Assembly (NCBI GenBank): GCA_040768585.1
Contig: JAXGMQ010000001.1
Location: 186,001-250,000, forward strand
Length of the DNA stretch: 64,000 nucleotides
Direction of reading: 5' to 3'
Origin: JAXGMQ01 sp040768585
GTDB lineage: Bacteria; Caldisericota; Caldisericia; JAAYUI01
The translations under genes and the position numbers were made by a program. The notes under the pieces are model-generated. The model saw only the letters and a program-made list of their open reading frames with translations, was not told the origin of the DNA and did no database searches. Shown here one piece after another: positions 50,643 to 57,890 of this stretch; within the stretch, counting starts at the first letter, position 1; each line of letters begins with the position of its first letter.

Positions 50643-50718
50643 TCCCCGATAGCTCAATCGGTAGAGCGACTGGCTGTTAACCAGTAGGTTCGAGGTTCGA
50701 GTCCTCGTCGGGGAGCCA
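50643..50718 (+). tRNA. tRNA-Asn (anticodon GTT)
   Basis: 76 nt including CCA. Acceptor TCCCCGA/TCGGGGA, anticodon loop with GTT (TGGCTGTTAACCAG), T-loop TTCGAGT. The bases from 50719 to 50847 are AT-rich and hold no feature I can name. Confidence 0.95.
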
Positions 50719-50847
50719 ACCTTCTCCCCAAGTTTCAAGCCCCTTTTATTCGTTTGTCAATCGTTCATACCTAGGCGAAATTGTTACATTCAACCATTTT
50801 TCTTATAAATCTGTTTTTTATTTCTCAATAGAATTTAATATTCAAAG

Positions 50848-50876
50848 TTTACAATTTTATAAATCAGGAATAGATT
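50848..50876 (+). promoter_or_regulatory. Promoter of the selenoprotein gene
   Basis: TTTACA (50848-50853), 17-nt spacer, TAGATT (50871-50876), giving a leader of about 50 nt. Confidence 0.55.
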
Positions 50877-50899
50877 CAGAACCAATTTGCATTTGTTGG

Positions 50900-50921
50900 T
50901 GCCTGAGCATAGAATCAGGCA
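50900..50921 (+). promoter_or_regulatory. Leader hairpin next to the selenoprotein ribosome-binding site
   Basis: TGCCTGA (50900-50906) pairs perfectly with TCAGGCA (50915-50921); the loop is GCATAGAA. GGAGG begins 2 nt after the stem. It could control translation. Confidence 0.5.
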
Positions 50922-50933
50922 TGGAGGTGGCAA

Positions 50934-51221
50934 ATGCCAAAAGTTGAGGAGAAAAGGTTCTCGATGGGCGACTTGCCTGATATCACTCCAAAAACAAATT
51001 GACGGGATTACATCCGTAAAAACAACCTGAGTTCGGGTTGAATTGCGGATAACCTCGGCGTGACCGAGGAAGATCTTGATACAACTTTGGAGGAGTGTTC
51101 AAAAAGGCTTGGAGTCCCCATGGAAACCGTCGCCGATCGAATGAGCAAGTGTGGGAAAAAGAAAGCAAAGGTGGAGTCAGGCTGTTGCTCCTCTGAGGAA
51201 TCGGGCAAACCTGGTGGTTGA
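50934..51221 (+). CDS. Candidate new selenoprotein with two UGA-encoded selenocysteines
   Basis: 95 aa if UGA 51000-51002 (codon 23) and UGA 51039-51041 (codon 36) are read as Sec; it ends at UGA 51219. GGAGGTGG lies 6 nt before ATG 50934. The protein reads PDITPKTNU-RDYIRKNNLSSGU-IADNLGVTEEDLD, then a helical section with C55 and C73 and a vicinal C84-C85 near the end. There is no TAA or TAG in frame. Each UGA is followed by a hairpin within the range used by SelB. tRNA-Sec and selB are in the same window. A terminator closes the unit. I recognise no family; redox-active Sec/Cys residues suggest thiol or metal chemistry. Alternative: a pseudogene with two TGA mutations, less likely given the intact expression signals. 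Confidence 0.72.
51023..51040 (+). promoter_or_regulatory. Putative bacterial SECIS for the first UGA
   Basis: CAACCT pairs with GGGTTG (one G-U pair) around the loop GAGTTC. The loop begins 27 nt after the UGA and its first base is G. Its 3' arm overlaps the second UGA (51039-51041). Confidence 0.6.
51053..51069 (+). promoter_or_regulatory. Putative bacterial SECIS for the second UGA
   Basis: CCTCGG pairs perfectly with CCGAGG around the loop CGTGA. The loop begins 18 nt after the UGA and has G as its second base. Confidence 0.65.
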
Positions 51222-51301
51222 GCTGGGATGATGCCATCACAGGGATTTACGTGAACCTGAAGGATGGGATGCTCATCGTGAATGAGTAGAGATGATACCA
51301 G

Positions 51302-51328
51302 AGCCTCGCGTTTGCGAGGCTTTTTTGT
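51302..51328 (+). terminator. Intrinsic terminator after the selenoprotein gene
   Basis: AGCCTCGC pairs with GCGAGGCT around GTTT, followed by T6. Confidence 0.93.
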
Positions 51329-51401
51329 ATGAAGGGCTTTAGAGTGTCGCTTTCTAAATCTTTTTCTAAGAAAGCAATTTGTGTATATTGAAGAAACAAA
51401 G

Positions 51402-51791
51402 ATGAATTTAATTGGGAAACTGAAAAACTGGGCAAACAAACTTAAAACCGAGGTTCGTATCCTATACCTCGCTTTTCGTGATCCTGACACTCCGATATAC
51501 GCAAAAGTTTGGGCTGGAGCAGTTGTTGCCTATGCTATTTCTCCCATAGATTTGATACCAGACTTTGTCCCGGTCTTGGGATATCTCGATGATTTGATTC
51601 TACTCCCCCTGGGGGTCTGGGTTGCCACCAGAATGATACCCCCAGCGGTTTATCAAAAATGCCGAATTGAAGCTGAAAAACCGTTTGAGTATTCTGGAGC
51701 AATAAAATGGATATTCTCACTTGTGATTGTGGTTTTTTGGGGTTGCACCGCAGTGGTTTTTGGGATTTTTATCTGGAAACTATTTTGCTAG
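51402..51791 (+). CDS. YkvA-like (DUF1232) membrane protein
   Basis: 129 aa. The DUF1232 core is VVAYAISPIDLIPDFVPVLG followed by YLDDLILLPLG (about 45-75). A C-terminal transmembrane helix (WIFSLVIVVFWGCTAVVFGI) is added. Function of the family is unknown. Start ATG 51402 or GTG 51381; neither has a clear ribosome-binding site. Confidence 0.85.
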   Translation: MNLIGKLKNWANKLKTEVRILYLAFRDPDTPIYAKVWAGAVVAYAISPIDLIPDFVPVLGYLDDLILLPLGVWVATRMIPPAVYQKCRIEAEKPFEYSGAIKWIFSLVIVVFWGCTAVVFGIFIWKLFC

Positions 51792-51896
51792 ATATGGTTT
51801 TACTTCTTGCACTCGGTCAGAGTATTTCGGGATTTGTTCCGACCAATTGACAAAACCCAGTTTTGGTGCGTAGTAAGTATTAATGACGCTTGAGGA

Positions 51897-51925
51897 TTGG
51901 ACAGGTCTCTGTCTGATAAGATAAA
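51897..51925 (+). promoter_or_regulatory. Promoter of the DUF1566 gene
   Basis: TTGGAC (51897-51902), 17-nt spacer, GATAAA (51920-51925). The following AAAAAGGAGTCAGAAATGAC is nearly the same as the guaB translation start region. Confidence 0.45.
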
Positions 51926-51957
51926 GTCGCAGTTGCTAGGGCAAAAAGGAGTCAGAA

Positions 51958-53208
51958 ATGACAAACAGGGGTATGTCTACTGTGTTTATTGTTGCATCGT
52001 TGGTAATCGTTGGGTTAATCATTTCTTCGCTTGGGAACCCCACAATCGGTGGGACTTCGGAGATTACCGCGATTAAACTCGGTGAAAAATACCCAGTCGT
52101 TGATACAAGTCAGGACAGATGCTATGACAGCGACGGAAAAATAATAAACCCCGATGAGGAAGATAGCCTTTTTGGTCAGGATGCTCAACACGAAGGCAAC
52201 CAGCCCAGGTATGAAATCTTTGATGATGATGTTGTAATTGACGTCGTTACAGGACTCATGTGGCAGCGTGACCCAGGTGAGAAAATAAGTTTTAAGGACG
52301 CTATCGCCAACGCCTCAAAATGTAAATTATTGGATTTTGACGATTGGAGGCTCCCCACAATTAAGGAGCTTTACTCCCTCATCAAATTCGATGGTGTCAC
52401 CGGGATATCTGAGAAGGACTCAATTCCTTACATCGACACAAATTATTTTGTGTTTCACTACGGTGACTCATCAAAGGGGGAGCGTCACATAGACTCACAA
52501 TACTGGAGCTCAACCGAGTACACATCCACAACAATGGGTGGCAACCACACCGTATTTGGAGTCAATTTCGCTGATGGAAGAATAAAGGGTTACCCATCAA
52601 TTGATCCCAGAGGCGCAATAAAACTCAACTATGTCCTTTATGTCAGAGGCAACACAGATTATGGAAAAAATGAATTTGTAGATAACGGAGATGGCACAAT
52701 CACCGATAGCGCCACAAATCTGATGTGGACGCGAGACGATTCAAAAAAAGGCATGAACTGGGAAGAGGCACTTAAGTGGACTCAGAAAATGAACGACGAG
52801 GAATACCTTGGGTACGACGATTGGAGAATACCAAACGCTAAGGAACTTGAGAGTATTGTGGACTACTCTAGGTCACCTGATGCGACAAACTCAGCTGCTA
52901 TCAACCCAATATTCAATACGACAAAGGATGGAGACAACTACCCATATTTCTGGTCAAGCACTTCTCACCTCGACGGGCCCAAGGACATGCAAGGAAATCA
53001 TGCCTGTTACATCGCCTTTGGCGAAGCAAGGGGGTGGATGGAAGACCCAAGAACACACAAAAAAATGCTCATGGACGTCCATGGAGCGGGTGCTCAAAGG
53101 AGTGACCCAAAGAGCGGCGATCCAGGTAAGTTTCCCTACGGAAGAGGCCCACAGGGCGATGTCATCAAAATCTACAACTTTGTGAGACTTGTCAGAGACG
53201 CTGACTAG
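51958..53208 (+). CDS. Secreted protein with two DUF1566 (Lcl-type) domains
   Basis: 416 aa, N-terminal signal anchor. Two related domains, about 85-225 and 240-413, each with a V/SATxLMWxRD start (VVTGLMWQRDPG; SATNLMWTRDDS), a DDWRLPT/DDWRIPN motif (LDFDDWRLPTIKELYSLI; YDDWRIPNAKELESIVD), a FWSST/YWSST motif and a C-terminal NYVLYVRG/NFVRLVRD strand. This C-type-lectin-like fold is known from Lcl adhesin and related surface proteins. AAAAAGGAG precedes the ATG. Confidence 0.9.
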   Translation: MTNRGMSTVFIVASLVIVGLIISSLGNPTIGGTSEITAIKLGEKYPVVDTSQDRCYDSDGKIINPDEEDSLFGQDAQHEGNQPRYEIFDDDVVIDVVTGLMWQRDPGEKISFKDAIANASKCKLLDFDDWRLPTIKELYSLIKFDGVTGISEKDSIPYIDTNYFVFHYGDSSKGERHIDSQYWSSTEYTSTTMGGNHTVFGVNFADGRIKGYPSIDPRGAIKLNYVLYVRGNTDYGKNEFVDNGDGTITDSATNLMWTRDDSKKGMNWEEALKWTQKMNDEEYLGYDDWRIPNAKELESIVDYSRSPDATNSAAINPIFNTTKDGDNYPYFWSSTSHLDGPKDMQGNHACYIAFGEARGWMEDPRTHKKMLMDVHGAGAQRSDPKSGDPGKFPYGRGPQGDVIKIYNFVRLVRDAD

Positions 53209-53212
53209 ATTT

Positions 53213-54271
53213 CTATCTGGCGTTTTCTCTCAACTGGGCGAACATATTCTTGTTTGCCCAGAGAGCGCACCCGCCTTCTCCCTCCTTCAGGGCATTGTGA
53301 TTGGCTCTGATCGTTCTCATCAGTTTTGATTCAAGCGCTTCTCTCAAGCTCATATTCTTTAGGTTGCAATCTGACAATGGAGCAAACGGACATGGTTCGA
53401 CATCACCACTCGAGGAGATATGCAAGAAACCATTGCCGGCAGCTAAACAACCACCATAACGCTCCTCGTCTCCTGGAAGCGATATATAAAGCATGTTTGA
53501 ATCATCTTGTTTTGAATCAACAAATTGGTTCAGCCTGTTTCTTTCATCTACCCTCAGACAGAGACTCTCCGTTCCTTTTCGGATAGGCACATACTCAATG
53601 TAGAAGGCGGTATTGGCACCGATTGATTCGACATATTCGGTGAATTCCGGTGATGTCACCTGCTCGATATTCTCGTGTGTCGTCGTGATCGACACACCAA
53701 ACATCAACCTGTTTGATTTTAGCCTTTTTGCTACATCGAGTACTTGGGCAAACGTGCCATCACCACGCCTGCAATCAGTTTCTTTCTCGTATCCTTCAAT
53801 GCTGATTATTGGAATAAGATTCAAATGCTTTGATAATCTTTCGAGTACTAAATCATCAATCAAAGTTCCATTGGTGAAAACAGGAAAAATCACCTCGGGA
53901 TTGTTACTCGCCATGTCGAAAATCACGTGTCGTGTGAAAGGCTCTCCACCTGCCAAGAAGGCGACCGAAATCCCTAAATCACGAGCTTGTTTTGTAATTG
54001 ACAGTAATTGGCTATCATTTAGTTCATCAACTAACCTGTCATGCGCTTTCGCATAACAGCCATCGCAGTCAAGATTGCATTTCTCTGTGACGGACAAAAT
54101 AAGGGTTGGGGGTACAATCAAACCTGCATCAAACAGCGAGTTCCTTCTCCTGCAGAGTTTGTTTTGATGCTTTGCCACCCCAATACCAAATGAAATATAC
54201 CTTGGGTTTTTAAGAACCATTGATCCAAACTTACCCGTCATAAAATCAGACAATACCGTAGAAAATTTCAT
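53213..54271 (-). CDS. Radical SAM enzyme
   Basis: 352 aa. The [4Fe-4S] motif CNLDCDGCYA (CxxxCxxC, about 64-73) and GGEPF (about 105-109) define the family. The C-terminus has scattered cysteines (GGCLAAG, DVEPCPFAPLSDCN, GGCALW), resembling a SPASM-like auxiliary cluster domain, so the substrate may be a peptide or protein. No precursor peptide is obvious nearby. A GAGGAG sequence lies 14 nt before ATG 54271, rather far. Converges with the DUF1566 gene across 4 nt without a terminator. Confidence 0.9.
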   Translation of the reverse strand: MKFSTVLSDFMTGKFGSMVLKNPRYISFGIGVAKHQNKLCRRRNSLFDAGLIVPPTLILSVTEKCNLDCDGCYAKAHDRLVDELNDSQLLSITKQARDLGISVAFLAGGEPFTRHVIFDMASNNPEVIFPVFTNGTLIDDLVLERLSKHLNLIPIISIEGYEKETDCRRGDGTFAQVLDVAKRLKSNRLMFGVSITTTHENIEQVTSPEFTEYVESIGANTAFYIEYVPIRKGTESLCLRVDERNRLNQFVDSKQDDSNMLYISLPGDEERYGGCLAAGNGFLHISSSGDVEPCPFAPLSDCNLKNMSLREALESKLMRTIRANHNALKEGEGGCALWANKNMFAQLRENAR

Positions 54272-54354
54272 GCTATCTTGTGCCGCTCCTCTGTGTTTTG
54301 TAACCTCTACAGAGGATGTGACACTCTATGTCTCGATTGGTTTTAATATGCGTG

Positions 54355-54924
54355 TTAAATGCCAGTGTCGACGATGGATTTTAGCCTTTTATCAGTCCCT
54401 TGTCCCTCAAAAATATGGAGCATCCATCCTTCCGAGAAACCACTGATAAGGTAGCAAAGGAAGAATCTCTTCTTCTCCTTCGTGACTTTGTCAAACGAGA
54501 AATGCTCCAATCCAATAGAGCTTTCAAGGGTCTCAATAAGCTTGTCGTCGTCTGCTATTTGGTAGTCCCACCCGAGGACGTTGAGTATAACGAGCTCCGC
54601 GTTCTCTGCTAACACTCCACCTGTTCTTTGCGCCTCGATCTCCAGGATGAGGAACCTTCCTTCGGGAGAGTGAAGAGTTGGGTATGGACTGTCTTTGTAT
54701 GGATTTTCAATTTCTGTTATTGCATCCGTTTTGATAATCCTTGCCTCGATACCATCACCCATCGGGAAAACCTTGGTAGGGCCGTAGTATACAAAATCCT
54801 CGCTTCTGGGAATCAAGTCGTATTCCGATTCAATATCTATTCCGACCTTCAGGTTCGAGTCACACCCAATGAGGAAAGGAACTATAACAACCAGACAAAG
54901 AGTTAGCGCGATAAACCTTTTCAT
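54355..54924 (-). CDS. Lipoprotein, unknown function
   Basis: 189 aa, lipobox FLIGC (Cys21). Beta-rich sequence with RFLILEIEAQRTGGVLAENA, the type of strand seen in DUF4352-like Ig domains. It overlaps the preceding lipoprotein gene by 4 nt, and the two share overall shape, so they may be old paralogues. Confidence 0.65.
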   Translation of the reverse strand: MKRFIALTLCLVVIVPFLIGCDSNLKVGIDIESEYDLIPRSEDFVYYGPTKVFPMGDGIEARIIKTDAITEIENPYKDSPYPTLHSPEGRFLILEIEAQRTGGVLAENAELVILNVLGWDYQIADDDKLIETLESSIGLEHFSFDKVTKEKKRFFLCYLISGFSEGWMLHIFEGQGTDKRLKSIVDTGI

Positions 54925-55454
54925 CGTTTCAGGTCAACCTCGTAGAGCTTGAGTTCAGGTTCTTGACCTGTGTATATAAGCGCTAAGGTCAAACCAGTGA
55001 GGCTGCCCGGTGCATCGATCATGATAAAGGCTTCAGTGTCAGCCTTTATCTCTGAGAGACCAGAAAGATTCTTCAAGCCAGTCTTTTTCTCATATACACC
55101 TATCGTATCAGAATCATTTGTCGGGAAATATCTGTTTCCATGAACATCGATAAGCTCAAATCTAAGAAATCTGGGGTTGCAGAACGGATTCTCAGTCGGT
55201 GAGATATTCGCACTTATCACATAGAAATACCCAAGATCCGGATAGTATGGTGTCCCTTCTGAGCCATCGTCGTTCTCACTATAGATTACATCTAGAGTCT
55301 CTGGAATGCTGAGATTCCAGGTGCATCCCTGCATTTGGAAATCCTTGCCAGCAACGGTGTATTCGTGAGTTTGTGTCGGTTTCTCGTCGCCGCATGAGGC
55401 AAACCCAACAAGCATCAGGCAGACAAGAAGCGCTACTGTACCTCTTTTAACCAT
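54921..55454 (-). CDS. Lipoprotein, DUF4352-like
   Basis: 177 aa, lipobox GFASC (Cys21). Beta-sandwich-like pattern: YFYVISANISPTENPFCNPR, FLRFELIDVHGNRYFP, EAFIMIDAPGSLTGLTLALI, close to DUF4352/telomeric-repeat-type Ig domains. Starts 22 nt inside the end of rsfS. Confidence 0.65.
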   Translation of the reverse strand: MVKRGTVALLVCLMLVGFASCGDEKPTQTHEYTVAGKDFQMQGCTWNLSIPETLDVIYSENDDGSEGTPYYPDLGYFYVISANISPTENPFCNPRFLRFELIDVHGNRYFPTNDSDTIGVYEKKTGLKNLSGLSEIKADTEAFIMIDAPGSLTGLTLALIYTGQEPELKLYEVDLKR

Positions 55455-55768
55455 ATATCCTCCAGATTGTAGAACATTCGTTCTTCCCTGTGCATCAGGT
55501 GAACGATGATGTCACCAAAATCAATGAGTACCCATCTTGATGTGAAGTCTCCCTCGACTCTGCGGGTTGGTAAATCAAGATTCTTGCCCAAACGAGTTAA
55601 GGCATCGATAATTGCCTTTGCCTGTGGTGGGGAGATAACTGTCGCAACGACGTGGTAATCACACATGGGGGATTTTCCCATAACGTTGACAACTTTGACG
55701 TTTTGAGCCTTGATCTCTTCAAGCTTTTCCAGAATCTGCCCTAGACTGTCCTCTGTTGAATGTTCCAG
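55433..55768 (-). CDS. rsfS: Ribosomal silencing factor RsfS, probable CTG start
   Basis: 111 aa. Binds uL14 and blocks subunit joining. The conserved core is present: SPMCDYHVVATVISPPQAKA, then RWVLIDFGDIIVHLMHREER. The first ATG in frame (55681) would remove the N-terminal helix (DSLGQILEKLEEIKAQNVK), which is conserved in the family. No ATG, GTG or TTG lies in the needed stretch. AGGAGG, inside the end of nadD, is 6 nt from CTG 55766-55768, which I take as the start. It lies one base after the nadD stop. Confidence 0.85.
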   Translation of the reverse strand: MEHSTEDSLGQILEKLEEIKAQNVKVVNVMGKSPMCDYHVVATVISPPQAKAIIDALTRLGKNLDLPTRRVEGDFTSRWVLIDFGDIIVHLMHREERMFYNLEDIWLKEVQ

Positions 55769-55769
55769 T

Positions 55770-56378
55770 TCAGGCCTCCTTGTAGAGTTTATGGAACTCT
55801 ATGTAGTCAATCACACTATCTGGCAACATGAAGTTGCACATCTCACCATTTCTTATCCTATCTCTTACAATAGTCGAACTCATCTCATTCTTTGGGTATT
55901 CAAGCTCGATGATTGCTGTCTTGTCAACACCAGCATCAAGAAGTTTTAATCTTGCATCATCGAATGAAACATCACCTCGTCTCGCGATAGCGAAGCTGAC
56001 AATGGACATGATTGATTGAGGATTCCTCCACTTTGATATTGACGAAACTGTGTCAGAACCTCCGATAAAGAATACCTGAGAATCCTTATGCTCTTTCTTC
56101 AAAAACTCAAATGTTTCGTGGGCATAGACCTTCCTGCCCTTAAAGAGCTCAAAATCGAGCACAGAAAGTTCAGGTCTGTTAAATACCGCAAGCTGTGTCA
56201 TGTTGAATCGGTGATAATCATCGATTAGTTCTTCTGATTTGTCAAACCCGGGAACAGAGCAGGGGACCAGAAAAAGCTTTTCAAGTTGCAATTGAGATAG
56301 TGCGCAAACGGCAAGCGAAAGGTGGGCATGGGTAGGTGGTGAAAACGAACCACCAAGAACTCCGATTCTACTACTCAA
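55770..56378 (-). CDS. nadD: Nicotinate-nucleotide adenylyltransferase
   Basis: 202 aa. Forms nicotinic acid adenine dinucleotide in NAD synthesis. GVLGGSFSPPTHAHLSLA holds the nucleotidyltransferase motif, here THAH instead of the usual (H/T)xGH. The ISSTxxR motif is seen as EMSSTIVRDRI. Overlaps obg by 8 nt; the obg-nadD-rsfS order is widespread. Confidence 0.93.
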   Translation of the reverse strand: MSSRIGVLGGSFSPPTHAHLSLAVCALSQLQLEKLFLVPCSVPGFDKSEELIDDYHRFNMTQLAVFNRPELSVLDFELFKGRKVYAHETFEFLKKEHKDSQVFFIGGSDTVSSISKWRNPQSIMSIVSFAIARRGDVSFDDARLKLLDAGVDKTAIIELEYPKNEMSSTIVRDRIRNGEMCNFMLPDSVIDYIEFHKLYKEA

Positions 56379-57621
56379 GCAAGAACCTCATGCTACCAAT
56401 AATAACTGTATCTCCATCATTTGCGCCCATATTGCGGAGTTTCTTCTCGATACCCAATCTCCTCAACTGCCTCTCAACAAAGGCTCTACCATCGTAGCTA
56501 TCAAGATCGGTTGCGGTGATGATTCGCTCAAGGGGTTCATAATTGATTATAAATTCACCGTCTTCGACTTTTATCTCAACGAATTCCTTCGGGGCTATTA
56601 ATCGAAGCTTTTGAGCAACGGATGTTTGAGGAGCAGGAGATTTGTCGATGATCTGTTTCAAGGTGTTTGCAAGCTTATCCAGGTTTTGGTTCTCCATTGC
56701 AGAAATCGCAAGGTACGTAATGCCACGTTTCGCTGCAAAGACTTGAAGCTCATCCACATAACTTTCATCAAGAAGATCAGTCTTGTTGCCAACAATTATT
56801 GATGGTTTATTAAACGTTTCTTCGGAGTAGAGTTTGATTTCATTCCAGAGCATCTCAAGTGTGCCAATGGGATTTTCTGACGCCAGATCAACCATGTACA
56901 TCAATACTCTGCAACGCTCGACATGCCTCAAAAACTCAAGTCCCAACCCCTTACCTTCTGACGCGCCTTCAATTAGACCTGGGATATCCGCAACTGTGAA
57001 TCTGCTCCAATCGGGCATGGTGACAACGCCCAAAGACGGTTCGAGAGTTGTGAAGGGATAGTCACCAATCTTCGGATGCGCTTTCGAAATCTTGCCAAGG
57101 AGTGTGGACTTACCGGCATTTGGCATGCCAACAAGACCAGCATCAGCAAGGAGCTTGAGTTCAATTCTAAGTTTTAGTTTCTCACCCTTTTGACCGGATG
57201 TTGCGATGTGTGGTGTCTGCCTTCGGGAGTTTTTGAAGTTCTGATTTCCCAATCCACCGATTCCGCCCTTGGCAACCAAGAGCTCCTGTCCATCCTCAAC
57301 GATGTCAGCCATGAAGACTCCATCAGGCTCAATCGTAACGATAACACCCACGGGAACCTTGATGAACAGGTCTTTACCTGAACCACCAGTTTTATTGTTG
57401 GACTGCCCAGGCATGCCGTTCTCGGCTTTTAAGATCGAATGATCGAGGAAATACGACAGGTCGCTGAGATTAGAATCAGCGACTAGGTAGACGTCGCCCC
57501 CGCGACCCCCTCTACCACCTGAGGGTCCACCTCTTGGGGCAAACTTCTCACGTCTGAAGGCAACAACGCCATCACCACCACGACCTGCAAAAACGGTGAT
57601 TGTTGCCTCGTCAACGAACAT
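56371..57621 (-). CDS. obg: Obg GTPase
   Basis: 416 aa. Ribosome-assembly GTPase. The Gly-rich OBG fold is at 1-157 (GRGGDGVVAFRREKFAPRGG). G1 is GMPNAGKST, G3 is DIPGL, G4 is NKTD. The C-terminal OCT domain (VERQLRRLGIEKKLRNMGAN) is present. The start overlaps the rpmA stop by one base. Confidence 0.96.
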   Translation of the reverse strand: MFVDEATITVFAGRGGDGVVAFRREKFAPRGGPSGGRGGRGGDVYLVADSNLSDLSYFLDHSILKAENGMPGQSNNKTGGSGKDLFIKVPVGVIVTIEPDGVFMADIVEDGQELLVAKGGIGGLGNQNFKNSRRQTPHIATSGQKGEKLKLRIELKLLADAGLVGMPNAGKSTLLGKISKAHPKIGDYPFTTLEPSLGVVTMPDWSRFTVADIPGLIEGASEGKGLGLEFLRHVERCRVLMYMVDLASENPIGTLEMLWNEIKLYSEETFNKPSIIVGNKTDLLDESYVDELQVFAAKRGITYLAISAMENQNLDKLANTLKQIIDKSPAPQTSVAQKLRLIAPKEFVEIKVEDGEFIINYEPLERIITATDLDSYDGRAFVERQLRRLGIEKKLRNMGANDGDTVIIGSMRFLLE

Positions 57622-57881
57622 TAGTTAGCGGCAGCCTCCACAACACACTGCTTCTTGTCTCTTCCAAGTCTCTTGAATCTGACAATACCCGCAGCTGTCG
57701 CAAAAATTGTGAAGTCTCTGCCAAGTCCTGTGCCTTCACCGGCGTAGATCTTGGTTCCGCGCTGTCTCACGATGACTCCACCTGGTGAGACCATCTGTCC
57801 GTCTGCAACTTTGACACCCAAATATTTTGGGTTGCTATCTCGACCGTTTTTCGCCGATCCGCCTGATTTTTTATGTGCCAT
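57621..57881 (-). CDS. rpmA: Ribosomal protein bL27
   Basis: 86 aa. Starts MAHKKSGGSAKNGRDSNPKY, without the cleavable N-terminal extension of Firmicutes. VIVRQRGTKIYAGEGTGLGR is the family signature. L21 is not upstream; the gene before it is a racemase. Confidence 0.97.
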   Translation of the reverse strand: MAHKKSGGSAKNGRDSNPKYLGVKVADGQMVSPGGVIVRQRGTKIYAGEGTGLGRDFTIFATAAGIVRFKRLGRDKKQCVVEAAAN

Positions 57882-57890
57882 GATATCCTC

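Noticed and set aside
51219..51221. Third TGA of the selenoprotein frame as another selenocysteine, extending the protein to 51260 or beyond
   Set aside because: No hairpin of SECIS type at the right distance, several further TGA codons follow closely, and the sequence after it does not look like protein in this frame.
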